Source: Pseudomonas sp. UBA1879 (GTDB lineage: Bacteria; Pseudomonadota; Gammaproteobacteria; Pseudomonadales; Pseudomonadaceae). Taken from it: DNA of 64,000 bases. How positions within the stretch are numbered: the first letter of the stretch is position 1; every line of letters begins with the position of its first letter. A program made the translations under genes and the position numbers. Below, piece after piece: positions 16,384-25,024 of the stretch. The stretch covers positions 8,511-72,510 of the forward strand of contig NZ_DDHJ01000010.1 in assembly GCF_002338065.1 (NCBI RefSeq), written 5' to 3'. The notes under the pieces were generated by a model, which saw only the letters and a list, made by a program, of their open reading frames with translations, was not told the DNA's origin and made no database searches.

Positions 16384-17124
16384 GTGGACAAGTTGCTTTA
16401 CGTGGCCATGAGCGGAGCGTCGGAAAACGCCATCGCGCAAAAGGCCCATGCCAACAATCTGGCGAACGTCTCGACCAACGGGTTTCAGCGTGACCTCGAA
16501 CAGGCCCGCTCGATGCCGGTGTTTGGCGAGGTCAACCCGTCGCGCGCCTATGCCATGAGCGAGCGTCCGGGCACTGACTTCAGCCAGGGTTCGATGATCG
16601 ACACCGGCCGCGAACTGGACGTTGCGGTCAAAGGCAATGGCTGGATGGCCGTCCAGACCCCCGACGGCGGTGAAGCCTACACCCGCACCTCCAGCATGAA
16701 CATCGACGCCCTCGGCGTGTTGCGTGATGGCAATGGTTTGCCGGTGATGGGCAACAGCGGGCCGATTGCCGTGCCCCCTCAGCAGCAGATCGAAATCGGC
16801 GCGGACGGCACCATCAGCGTCCGCTCCCTGGGTGAAAGCCCGCAGGTCATGGCGCAAATCGACCGCATCAAGCTGGTCCGCCCGGACCTGGCCAACATGG
16901 AAAAAGGCCCCGATGGCCTGATGCACACCAAAGACGGCAAACCGGCGCAAGTCGATGCCGATGTGCAAGTGGAATCCGGATTTCTGCAGTCGAGCAACGT
17001 CAACGCCGTCGAGGAAATGACCTCGGTGCTGGCGCTGTCCCGTCAGTTCGAACTGCACGTCAAGATGATGAAGACCGCTGAGCAGGATGACGAGTCGATG
17101 GCTCGCGTCTTGCAAATGAGCTAA
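16384..17124 (+). CDS. flgF: Flagellar proximal rod protein FlgF
   Basis: FlgF is a rod subunit. Starting at the GTG at 16384 the protein is 246 residues and begins V/M-DKLLYVAMSGASENA, the usual Pseudomonas FlgF start; GGAGGAAG stands nine bases upstream. The conserved segments AHANNLANVSTNGFQRDL, LDVAVKGNGWMAVQ and NVNAVEEMTSVLALSRQFELH are present. An upstream in-frame ATG at 16330 lies on the -12 element and is not used. Confidence 0.93.
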   Translation: MDKLLYVAMSGASENAIAQKAHANNLANVSTNGFQRDLEQARSMPVFGEVNPSRAYAMSERPGTDFSQGSMIDTGRELDVAVKGNGWMAVQTPDGGEAYTRTSSMNIDALGVLRDGNGLPVMGNSGPIAVPPQQQIEIGADGTISVRSLGESPQVMAQIDRIKLVRPDLANMEKGPDGLMHTKDGKPAQVDADVQVESGFLQSSNVNAVEEMTSVLALSRQFELHVKMMKTAEQDDESMARVLQMS

Positions 17125-17171
17125 TGACTGACAGCTTGCGCCGACAAACAGGCGCTTGAGGAGATAAACGA

Positions 17172-17960
17172 ATGCTTCCGGCACTCTACGTAGCGAAAAC
17201 CGGTCTGGCCGCTCAGGACACCAACCTGACGACCATTTCCAACAACCTGGCCAACGTCTCGACCACGGGTTTCAAAAGTGATCGCGCCGAATTCCAGGAC
17301 CTGCTGTACCAGATCAAGCGTCAGCCAGGCGCGCAGTCCACACAGGACAGCGAACTGCCTTCGGGTCTGCAGCTGGGTACCGGTGTGCGCATCGTCGGCA
17401 CGCAGAAAAACTTCACCGCAGGTAGCCTGCAAACCACCAACCAGCCGCTGGACATGGCGGTCAACGGGCGTGGTTTCTTCCAGATTCGCCAGCCTGACGG
17501 CACCGTGGCGTACACCCGCGACGGTACGTTTCACCTGGACCAGAACGGCCAGATCGTGACCGCCAACGGCTACGCGCTGGAGCCAGCGATCGTCGTTCCA
17601 CAGGACTCGCAGACCTTCACCGTCGGTGAAGACGGCACGGTGTCGATCACCACCTCGGCCAACACCGCGACGCCACAGATCATCGGCAACATCCAGACCG
17701 CCGACTTCATCAACCCGGCTGGCTTGCAGTCCCAGGGCGGCAACCTGTTCCTGGAAACCGCTTCCAGCGGTGCGCCGCAAGTGGGGACTCCGGGCTTGAA
17801 CGGTTTGGGCGTGGTCAAGCAGAACACCCTGGAAAACTCCAACGTCAGCACCGTTGAGGAGTTGGTGAACATGATCACCACCCAGCGCGCTTACGAGATG
17901 AACTCCAAAGTGATCTCCACCGCCGACTCGATGCTGCAGTACGTGACGCAGAACCTGTAA
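17172..17960 (+). CDS. flgG: Flagellar distal rod protein FlgG
   Basis: FlgG forms the distal rod that passes through the P and L rings. The 262-residue protein starts MLPALYVAKTGLAAQDTNLT and shows SNNLANVSTTGFKSDRAEFQ, LDMAVNGRGFFQIRQPDG and the C-terminal EELVNMITTQRAYEMNSKVI. The ATG is preceded by GAGGAG. The 47-base gap after flgF is consistent with co-transcription. Confidence 0.95.
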   Translation: MLPALYVAKTGLAAQDTNLTTISNNLANVSTTGFKSDRAEFQDLLYQIKRQPGAQSTQDSELPSGLQLGTGVRIVGTQKNFTAGSLQTTNQPLDMAVNGRGFFQIRQPDGTVAYTRDGTFHLDQNGQIVTANGYALEPAIVVPQDSQTFTVGEDGTVSITTSANTATPQIIGNIQTADFINPAGLQSQGGNLFLETASSGAPQVGTPGLNGLGVVKQNTLENSNVSTVEELVNMITTQRAYEMNSKVISTADSMLQYVTQNL

Positions 17961-18069
17961 GCGGCTTTCTGAACGGAATACGAACCACCTGATGTCTTGC
18001 AACGAAACACCTGATCAATCCGACGGGGCGCCTGAAAAACGCCTGCTACACCGCGAGGTTTTAAGTGTC

Positions 18070-18783
18070 ATGAAACGGCTTTTTGTATTGCGGCTTTCCC
18101 AGTTGGCAGCACCGCTTTGCGGTCTCGCGCTGCTGACCGGTTGCGTTGCGCCTTCGGCCAAACCCAATGACCCTTACTACGCGCCGGTGTTGCCACGCAC
18201 GCCGCTGCCTGCAGCGGCCAACAACGGTTCGATCTATCAGGCCGGTTTCGAGCAGAACCTGTATGGCGACCGGAAGGCGTATCGGGTGGGTGACATCATC
18301 ACCATCACCCTGTCCGAGCGCACAGCGGCCAGCAAGGCGGCCAGTTCCGGTCTCACCAAATCCAGCAAAACCAGCCTCGGCCTCACCTCGCTGTTCGGCG
18401 CCGGTGTCAGCACCAATAACCCGGTGGGCGGCGGCAGCCTCAGCCTGGACGCCGGTTACGCCGGTGACCGCGCGACCAAGGGCGACGGCAAGGCGGCGCA
18501 AAGCAACAGCCTGACCGGCTCGATCACCGTGACGGTGGCCGACGTGTTGCCCAACGGCATTCTGTCGGTGCGCGGTGAGAAGTGGATGACGCTCAACACC
18601 GGTGACGAGCTGGTGCGCATCGCCGGTCTGATCCGGGCCGATGACATCGCGACCGACAACACAGTGTCGTCCACCCGCGTAGCCGATGCGCGCATCACGT
18701 ATTCCGGTACCGGGGCGTTTGCCGACTCCAGTCAGCCTGGCTGGTTCGACCGCTTCTTCCTCAGTCCGTTGTTCCCTTTCTGA
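18070..18783 (+). CDS. flgH: Flagellar L-ring lipoprotein FlgH
   Basis: FlgH forms the L ring in the outer membrane. From the ATG at 18070 the protein has 237 residues, with a lipoprotein signal peptide ending in LLTGC, so Cys is the lipidated residue. Conserved FlgH segments follow: YRVGDIITITLSERTAASK, SITVTVADVLPNGILSVRGEK split across the middle, and EKWMTLNTGDELVRIAG. Earlier in-frame starts would put a charged extension before the signal peptide. Confidence 0.93.
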   Translation: MKRLFVLRLSQLAAPLCGLALLTGCVAPSAKPNDPYYAPVLPRTPLPAAANNGSIYQAGFEQNLYGDRKAYRVGDIITITLSERTAASKAASSGLTKSSKTSLGLTSLFGAGVSTNNPVGGGSLSLDAGYAGDRATKGDGKAAQSNSLTGSITVTVADVLPNGILSVRGEKWMTLNTGDELVRIAGLIRADDIATDNTVSSTRVADARITYSGTGAFADSSQPGWFDRFFLSPLFPF

Positions 18784-18796
18784 TTCCGGGATAGCC

Positions 18797-19906
18797 ATGA
18801 TCACGTTCAAGCAACTGATAGCGGCAGCGCTGCTTTCCCTCACCGCGCTGGGTGCACACGCCGAGCGCCTGAAGGACATTGCCAGCATTTCCGGCGTACG
18901 GAACAACCAGCTGATCGGTTACGGTCTGGTGGTGGGCTTGAACGGCACGGGTGACCAGACCACCCAGACGCCGTTCACGCTGCAGACCTTCAACAACATG
19001 CTGTCGCAGTTCGGCATCAAGGTGCCGCCGGGATCGGGCACCGTGCAACTGAAAAACGTTGCCGCCGTGGCGGTCTACGCCGACCTGCCACCGTTCGCCA
19101 AACCCGGTCAACAGATCGACATCACCGTGTCGTCCATCGGTAACTCGAAAAGCCTGCGCGGCGGCAGCCTGCTGATGACGCCCATGAAAGGTATCGACGG
19201 CAATGTCTACGCCGTCGCCCAGGGCAACCTGGTGGTCGGCGGTTTTGACGCCGAAGGCCGCGACGGCTCGAAAATCACCGTCAACGTTCCGTCTTCGGGC
19301 CGTATCCCCGGCGGCGCGTCGGTGGAACGTGCGGTGCCGAGCGGTTTCAATCAGGGCAACTCGCTGACCCTGAACCTCAACCGCAACGACTTCACCACGG
19401 CCAAGCGCATCGTCGACAAGATCAATGACATGCTCGGCCCAGGCGTTGCCCAAGCGGTGGACGGTGGTTCCGTGCGGGTGACTGCGCCGCTGGACCCCAA
19501 CCAGCGCGTCGATTACCTGTCGGTGCTGGAAAACCTGGAAATCGATCCGGGCCAGACCTCGGCCAAAGTCATCATCAACTCGCGGACCGGCACCATCGTC
19601 ATCGGTCAGAACGTCAAAGTCTCGCCCGCCGCCGTCACTCACGGCAGCCTGACCGTGACCATCACCGAAGACCCGATCGTCAGCCAGCCGGGTGCGTTCT
19701 CCAACGGCCAGACCGCTGTGGTGCCGCGTTCGAAGATCAACGCGCAGCAGGAAATGCACCCGATGTTCAAGTTCGGTCCAGGCACCACGCTTGACGAGAT
19801 CGTCCGTGCGGTCAACCAAGTGGGCGCAGCCCCTGGCGACCTGATGGCCATCCTCGAAGCCCTCAAACAGGCCGGCGCGCTGCAAGCCGACCTGATCGTG
19901 ATTTAA
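18797..19906 (+). CDS. flgI: Flagellar P-ring protein FlgI
   Basis: FlgI forms the P ring around the distal rod in the periplasm and needs FlgA. The 369-residue protein has a signal peptide (ITFKQLIAAALLSLTALGAHA, cleavage before ERLKDIA). Conserved parts include NQLIGYGLVVGLNGTGDQT, QLKNVAAVAVYADLPPFAKP and the C-terminal DEIVRAVNQVGAAPGDLMAI. I start at the ATG at 18797, 13 bases after flgH, where the signal peptide begins. Confidence 0.95.
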   Translation: MITFKQLIAAALLSLTALGAHAERLKDIASISGVRNNQLIGYGLVVGLNGTGDQTTQTPFTLQTFNNMLSQFGIKVPPGSGTVQLKNVAAVAVYADLPPFAKPGQQIDITVSSIGNSKSLRGGSLLMTPMKGIDGNVYAVAQGNLVVGGFDAEGRDGSKITVNVPSSGRIPGGASVERAVPSGFNQGNSLTLNLNRNDFTTAKRIVDKINDMLGPGVAQAVDGGSVRVTAPLDPNQRVDYLSVLENLEIDPGQTSAKVIINSRTGTIVIGQNVKVSPAAVTHGSLTVTITEDPIVSQPGAFSNGQTAVVPRSKINAQQEMHPMFKFGPGTTLDEIVRAVNQVGAAPGDLMAILEALKQAGALQADLIVI

Positions 19907-19916
19907 GGGAGTCGGC

Positions 19917-21185
19917 ATGAGTATTCCAAGCGGCGGTACGAGCAATGTCGATTCGGGGGCGTATACCGACCTCAATCGTCTGACCGCCATGAAGAACGGC
20001 GACCGCGACAGCGATGCGAACCTCAAGAAGGTGGCGCAGGAGTTCGAGTCGCTGTTCGTCAGCCAGATGCTCAAGGCCATGCGTTCGGCCAACGAAGTGC
20101 TGGCCAAGGACAACCCGATGAACACCGCCGCGACCCGGCAGTACCAGGACATGTACGACCAGCAGTTGGCCGTGAGCATGTCGCGGGAGGGTGGGGGTAT
20201 CGGTTTGCAACAGGTGCTGATGCGCCAACTGTCGAAGATCAAAGCCGATACCGTACCGCCTGCCGGCACCGAACCGACCGCCGCCAAGGTTGACGCGAGC
20301 GCCGCGCAGAACTCCTCGCAGGGCGGCCTGGCGACTCACATCGCGCAACGTCCGTTGTGGGCCTCCCGCTCGGTAGCGGCGGCGCCGTCGGCTGACGGCA
20401 CGCCGCACAACGACGTGGCCGCGCTCAATTCGCGTCGTCTGGCGCTGCCGAGCAAACTGACCGACCGGATCATGGCCGGCATCGTGCCGAATACCCAGGC
20501 CGCTCAGGATCCGGCCACCAGCGCCACGACGCTGAAGAACAGGATCGCCGTTTCCAACGCTGTTGCCGCTGCGAAAAAAGCGGGCAGCAATGGCGACTGG
20601 ACGGTCGGCCCGGAATACACCGCTCAAGCCGACGCCTACGTGCGCAATCGGGTGCAGACCCCGCTGGCGCCTGCCAAGGCCGCGTTCGCCAACGCCGACG
20701 ATTTCGTCAACACCATGCTCCCGCTGGCCAAAGACGCCGCCGCCCGCATCGGCGTCGACCCGACGGTACTGGTGGCTCAGGCTGCGCTGGAAACCGGCTG
20801 GGGCAAATCGATCATGCGTCAATCCGATGGCAGCAGCAGTCACAACCTGTTCGGCATCAAGGCCGCAGGCGGCTGGCAGGGCGCGGAAGCCCGTGCGATC
20901 ACCAGCGAGTTCCGTGACGGCAAGATGGTCAAGGAAACGGCGGACTTCCGTTCCTACGACTCCTACGCAGACAGCTTCCACGACCTGGTGAGCTTCCTGC
21001 AGAACAACAATCGCTATCAAGCCACGCTGAAATCGGCCGATAACCCGGAACAGTTTGTGAAAGAGCTGCAGAAGGCCGGTTACGCCACAGACCCGGGCTA
21101 TGCCAGCAAGATTTCTCAAATCGCGAAACAGATGAAGAGTTACCAGAACTACGCCGCCGCGTCGGGCTCTTCCACGACTTTATAA
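19917..21185 (+). CDS. flgJ: FlgJ, rod cap and peptidoglycan hydrolase
   Basis: The 422-residue protein has two domains. The N-terminal rod-binding domain (residues ~30-105) contains KKVAQEFESLFVSQMLKAMR and GGGIGLQQVLMRQL. The C-terminal glucosaminidase-type domain (residues ~260-410) has the catalytic Glu in AQAALETGWG, then HNLFGIKA and FRSYDSYADSFHD. FlgJ caps the rod and opens peptidoglycan for it. The ~150-residue linker rich in Ala and Thr is usual for Pseudomonas. It follows flgI after 10 bases. Confidence 0.95.
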   Translation: MSIPSGGTSNVDSGAYTDLNRLTAMKNGDRDSDANLKKVAQEFESLFVSQMLKAMRSANEVLAKDNPMNTAATRQYQDMYDQQLAVSMSREGGGIGLQQVLMRQLSKIKADTVPPAGTEPTAAKVDASAAQNSSQGGLATHIAQRPLWASRSVAAAPSADGTPHNDVAALNSRRLALPSKLTDRIMAGIVPNTQAAQDPATSATTLKNRIAVSNAVAAAKKAGSNGDWTVGPEYTAQADAYVRNRVQTPLAPAKAAFANADDFVNTMLPLAKDAAARIGVDPTVLVAQAALETGWGKSIMRQSDGSSSHNLFGIKAAGGWQGAEARAITSEFRDGKMVKETADFRSYDSYADSFHDLVSFLQNNNRYQATLKSADNPEQFVKELQKAGYATDPGYASKISQIAKQMKSYQNYAAASGSSTTL

Positions 21186-21195
21186 GGTTTGAACC

Positions 21196-23289
21196 ATGTC
21201 ACTGATCTCAATCGGGCTTTCAGGGCTGAACGCCAGCAGTGCTGCGATGACCACCATCGGCAACAACACTGCCAACGTCGACACGCTGGGCTATTCGCGC
21301 CAGCAAGTGATGACCACGTCCAGCGCGCAGCAGAACATCGGCGTCGGTTTCATCGGCACCGGTACGACGCTGTCCGATGTGCGTCGGATCTACAACAGCT
21401 ACCTCGACACCCAATTGCAGAGCAGTACATCCCTTGACTCCGATGCCCAGGCGTATCTGGGCCAGGCCAGCAAACTCGATTCACTGTTGTCGAACAGCTC
21501 TACCGGCATCAGCACCGTATTGAGCAATTTCTTCGACAAGATGACGGCGCTCTCGGCAAAGCCGACGGATTCCGCCGCGCGTACCAATTTCCTGACCAGC
21601 GCCAGCGCACTGGCAGCGCAGTTCAATTCGATCTCGTCGCAGATGAAAGAACAGAACGCGACGATCAACACCCAGATGACCGCCGTGGCCGGTCAGGTGA
21701 ATTCGTTGGCGTCGTCCATCGCCGACCTGAACAAGCAGATCACTCAGGCCCAAGCCTTGGGTGGTCAGCCGAACTCGCTGCTGGATGCGCGTAACGAAGC
21801 GGTGCGCCAGCTCAACGGTCTGGTGGGCGCCAAGGTCGTCGAGACCAACGGCAACTACGACATTTACATCGGCACCGGTCAGCCACTGGTCACCGGCTCT
21901 CAGTCCAACGCCTTGAGCGCCGTACCGAGTGACAGCGATCCGACTGCGTATGCGCTCAAACTCAGTTACCAGGGCAGCGTCGTCGATGTGTCCGGCGTCG
22001 TGACCGGCGGCACGCTGGGCGGCTTGCTGCGCTATCGCAATGATGTGCTGCAACCGGCCGCCAGTGAGCTGGGGCGCATGGCCGTGGTCGTCACCGATCA
22101 GGTCAACCAGCAGTTGAACCAGGGCGTGGACGCCAACGGTCAGTTCGGCGCCAGCCTGTTCAAAGACATCAACGATCCGAGCCTGACCAGTCAACGGGCC
22201 CTGGGCAACAAGAACAACGACCCGACGTCTGGCACGCTGGGCGTGAACATCACCAATACCGGCGTGCTCAGCACCCGCGATTATTCGGTGACCTTCGGTC
22301 CCGGCGCGGCGGGGACAGCCGCCACGCAATACACTGTTAAAGCGGCCGACGGCACCAGCCTTGGACCCTACAACATTGCCGACCCGGCGCCGTCCGCGCT
22401 GACCGACAAACTGGGTTTCTCGCTGTCGTTCAATAACGCGAACAACGGCACCACCCCGGCAGGCACGTTCAAGGTAGGCGACAGCTTCAAGGTCAGCCCG
22501 ACCAAGACCGGCGCCGATGGCATCAAAACTGTCTTGACCGATCCGAAAGCCATCGCGGCCGCCGCGCCGCTGACCGGTACGGCGGGTGCCAGCAACAGTT
22601 CGTCCGGATCGTTCACTCAACCGACCCTGACCAACCACGCGGATATCTACAACCCGACGGCCACTGCTGATTTGCGTAAAGCGATCACCGGCGCGACACC
22701 GATGCGTCTGTTGATGGGCGCGGTCACCAACGGCGCCCAGTCTTACTCGCTGGTCGACGCCAACGGTGCGGCGGTCAAGGACAAGAACGGCGTCGCCGTC
22801 ACCGGCAGCATCGTGCCGGGCGCGAAGAACGACATCACGCTGGAAGTGGGCTACACCGATTCCGCTTCCACGGCGCAGTCGTTCACCATCGGCATGTCTA
22901 TTTCTGGCACGCCGACCGCCGGCGACACCTACAGCATCGGCCTGACCGGCGCAGGCTCTTCGGACAACCGCAACGCCGAATCGGTGCTGGGCCTGCAGAC
23001 CAAGCAGACCATCGGCAACGCCGCGAACAACGGCACCGGCTCCAGCATCGCCGGCGCCAACAGCAACATGATCACCACCGTCGGCTCCAAGGCCAGCCAG
23101 GCGAAAGATGACGCCACGGCCACCACCGCTGTGCTGGGTCAGGCCAAGACCGCCCGCGACAGCGTGTCGGGTGTTTCGCTGGATGAAGAAGCGGCCAACC
23201 TGGTCAAGTACCAGCAGTACTACACCGCGTCGTCGCAGATCATCAAAGCGGCTCAAGCCATTTTCAGCACGCTGATCAACAGTCTTTAA
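21196..23289 (+). CDS. flgK: Hook-filament junction protein 1, FlgK
   Basis: FlgK is the first junction protein between hook and filament. The 697-residue protein opens MSLISIGLSGLNASSAAMTT with the N-terminal motif NNTANVDTLGYSRQQV. It has the coiled-coil region around residues 130-200 and the C-terminal GVSLDEEAANLVKYQQYYTA, with ending IKAAQAIFSTLINSL. The length fits Pseudomonas FlgK. It is a client of FlgN. Confidence 0.95.
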   Translation: MSLISIGLSGLNASSAAMTTIGNNTANVDTLGYSRQQVMTTSSAQQNIGVGFIGTGTTLSDVRRIYNSYLDTQLQSSTSLDSDAQAYLGQASKLDSLLSNSSTGISTVLSNFFDKMTALSAKPTDSAARTNFLTSASALAAQFNSISSQMKEQNATINTQMTAVAGQVNSLASSIADLNKQITQAQALGGQPNSLLDARNEAVRQLNGLVGAKVVETNGNYDIYIGTGQPLVTGSQSNALSAVPSDSDPTAYALKLSYQGSVVDVSGVVTGGTLGGLLRYRNDVLQPAASELGRMAVVVTDQVNQQLNQGVDANGQFGASLFKDINDPSLTSQRALGNKNNDPTSGTLGVNITNTGVLSTRDYSVTFGPGAAGTAATQYTVKAADGTSLGPYNIADPAPSALTDKLGFSLSFNNANNGTTPAGTFKVGDSFKVSPTKTGADGIKTVLTDPKAIAAAAPLTGTAGASNSSSGSFTQPTLTNHADIYNPTATADLRKAITGATPMRLLMGAVTNGAQSYSLVDANGAAVKDKNGVAVTGSIVPGAKNDITLEVGYTDSASTAQSFTIGMSISGTPTAGDTYSIGLTGAGSSDNRNAESVLGLQTKQTIGNAANNGTGSSIAGANSNMITTVGSKASQAKDDATATTAVLGQAKTARDSVSGVSLDEEAANLVKYQQYYTASSQIIKAAQAIFSTLINSL

Positions 23290-23300
23290 GGAGTCGTCAC

Positions 23301-24905
23301 ATGCGTATCTCAACGACCCAGTTCTATGAAACCAGTGCGACGAACTATTCGCGCACGTACGCCAACGTCGTCAAGACCGGTGACGAAGTGGCCAGCCAGA
23401 TCAAGCTCAATACCGCAGGCGATGACCCTGTCGGCGCGGCCCGCGTGCTGCAATTGCAGCAAATGGGCACGATGCTGAATCAGTACAAATCCAACATCGA
23501 CACCATCAACACCGGTGTGGTCCAGACCGAAACCGCCCTGACGTCTATCACCAGTGCGATTCAACGCGCCCAGGAGTTGGTGTTGGGCGCAAGCAGCGCC
23601 AGCTTCACCGACAAGGATCGCCAGGCCAACGCTCAGGAACTCTCAGCGCTGCAGGGCGAGATTCTGGGCTTGATGAACAGCAAGGATGCCAATGGCTCGT
23701 ACCTGTTCTCCGGCTCGAAATCCACGACCGCGCCTTACTCGCTCAACCCGGATGGCAGCTATGGCTATCACGGCGACCAGACGCGTAACCAGCTGGCGAT
23801 CGGCAGCGGCATTTCCATGGCCAGCAACACCACGGGTTGGGACGCTTTCGAGCAAGCGGTCAACACGACCCGGACTTCGGCCACGCTGACCGCAGGCGCC
23901 AATGACGGCGTGATTTCACTTTCCGGCGGCACCGTCACCAACGATGCCACCTACAGCAGTAAGTTCACGGCCGGTGAGCCCTACAAGGTCAGCTTCCTCA
24001 GCAGCACCCAGTTCCAGATTCTGGATAAGAACAATACTGACGTGACGGCTGAAGCGACCTCGGTCGGCAAGTTCGATTCGTCCAGCCCCGCCGGCCAGAC
24101 CATTGGCTTTCGCGGCCTCGAATTGACCCTGAACATCAACCTGACCGACGCGCAGAAAGCCACCACCACCACCGCCGATGCAGCCGTGAGCAACCACACG
24201 TTCACCCTGGGCGTGACCGCCAGTTCGGTCAGCACGGCGCGCCTGCCGACCAACTCGTCGGCCAACACCGTGATCACTTCGTCGCAGGTCACGGATCAAG
24301 CGGCGTTTGACAAGGTGTTCCCGGATGGCGGTGCGATCCTGCGCTTCACCGGCGCCAATACGTTCGACCTGTATGCCTCACCTTACGACCCTGCCAGCAC
24401 CCCGGTGGTCACCGGCGGTACGCTGACCGGCACGCCGGTGGCGAATCAAGCCGTGGCCGCGGGTGTGACGTTCACCTTCAGCGGCAACCCGCCAGCGCTG
24501 GCGGCAGGCGATCAGTTCACCGCCAGTTCGTCGACCCGTCAGACCGAAAACGTCCTCAACACGCTGTCCACAGTGATCGCAGCGTTGAACGGTAAAGTCG
24601 ACGGCGACCCGGTGGCCACGCAAAAACTGCAAGCGACTCTGACCTCGGCGATTGGCAACCTGAAAAGCCAATCCAACCAGATCGGCGCGGCTCGCAGCGA
24701 CGGTGGCGCCCGTTCCGCTACCGCCACCGATCAGGGCGTGACCAACCAGAACCTGATGGACAACGGCACCACCGAAGCCGGGACCATCACGGCCTCCGAC
24801 CCGGTCGACGCTATTGCGCGCCTGACCTTGCAGAAAACCATGTTGCAGGCCTCGCAACTGGTGTTCACCCAGCTCTCGTCGCTGAACCTGTTCAGCAAGC
24901 TGTAA
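23301..24905 (+). CDS. flgL: Hook-filament junction protein 3, FlgL
   Basis: FlgL joins FlgK to the flagellin filament. The flagellin-like ends are readable: MRISTTQFYETSATNYSRTY and DDPVGAARVLQLQQM at the N-terminus, and DAIARLTLQKTMLQASQLVF with SSLNLFSKL at the end. At 534 residues it is longer than P. aeruginosa FlgL (about 440), the extra length lying in the exposed middle domain (residues ~190-440, Thr/Ala-rich). It follows flgK after 11 bases and closes the flgF-L run. Confidence 0.94.
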   Translation: MRISTTQFYETSATNYSRTYANVVKTGDEVASQIKLNTAGDDPVGAARVLQLQQMGTMLNQYKSNIDTINTGVVQTETALTSITSAIQRAQELVLGASSASFTDKDRQANAQELSALQGEILGLMNSKDANGSYLFSGSKSTTAPYSLNPDGSYGYHGDQTRNQLAIGSGISMASNTTGWDAFEQAVNTTRTSATLTAGANDGVISLSGGTVTNDATYSSKFTAGEPYKVSFLSSTQFQILDKNNTDVTAEATSVGKFDSSSPAGQTIGFRGLELTLNINLTDAQKATTTTADAAVSNHTFTLGVTASSVSTARLPTNSSANTVITSSQVTDQAAFDKVFPDGGAILRFTGANTFDLYASPYDPASTPVVTGGTLTGTPVANQAVAAGVTFTFSGNPPALAAGDQFTASSSTRQTENVLNTLSTVIAALNGKVDGDPVATQKLQATLTSAIGNLKSQSNQIGAARSDGGARSATATDQGVTNQNLMDNGTTEAGTITASDPVDAIARLTLQKTMLQASQLVFTQLSSLNLFSKL

Positions 24906-24916
24906 GTGCCTGAGCC

Positions 24917-24948
24917 CTGGCAGCGCCGATCATCGATCGGACTGCCAG
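24917..24948. other. Stem-loop after flgL
   Basis: CTGGCAG and CTGCCAG flank an inner stem CCGAT/ATCGG. There is no T tract, so it may attenuate or stabilise flgL mRNA rather than terminate. Confidence 0.4.
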
Positions 24949-25024
24949 CGCAGGACGTCAACCGTTATTGTCAGCGGTTTAGCAGGACAGCCCCCAATCT
25001 GCTTGCCGCCTGTGAGTCTTTCCC

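Noticed and set aside
18761..23313. Long minus-strand open frames opposite flgI, flgJ and flgK
   Set aside because: Same reason: the plus-strand genes are certain, and the antisense products show no family features.
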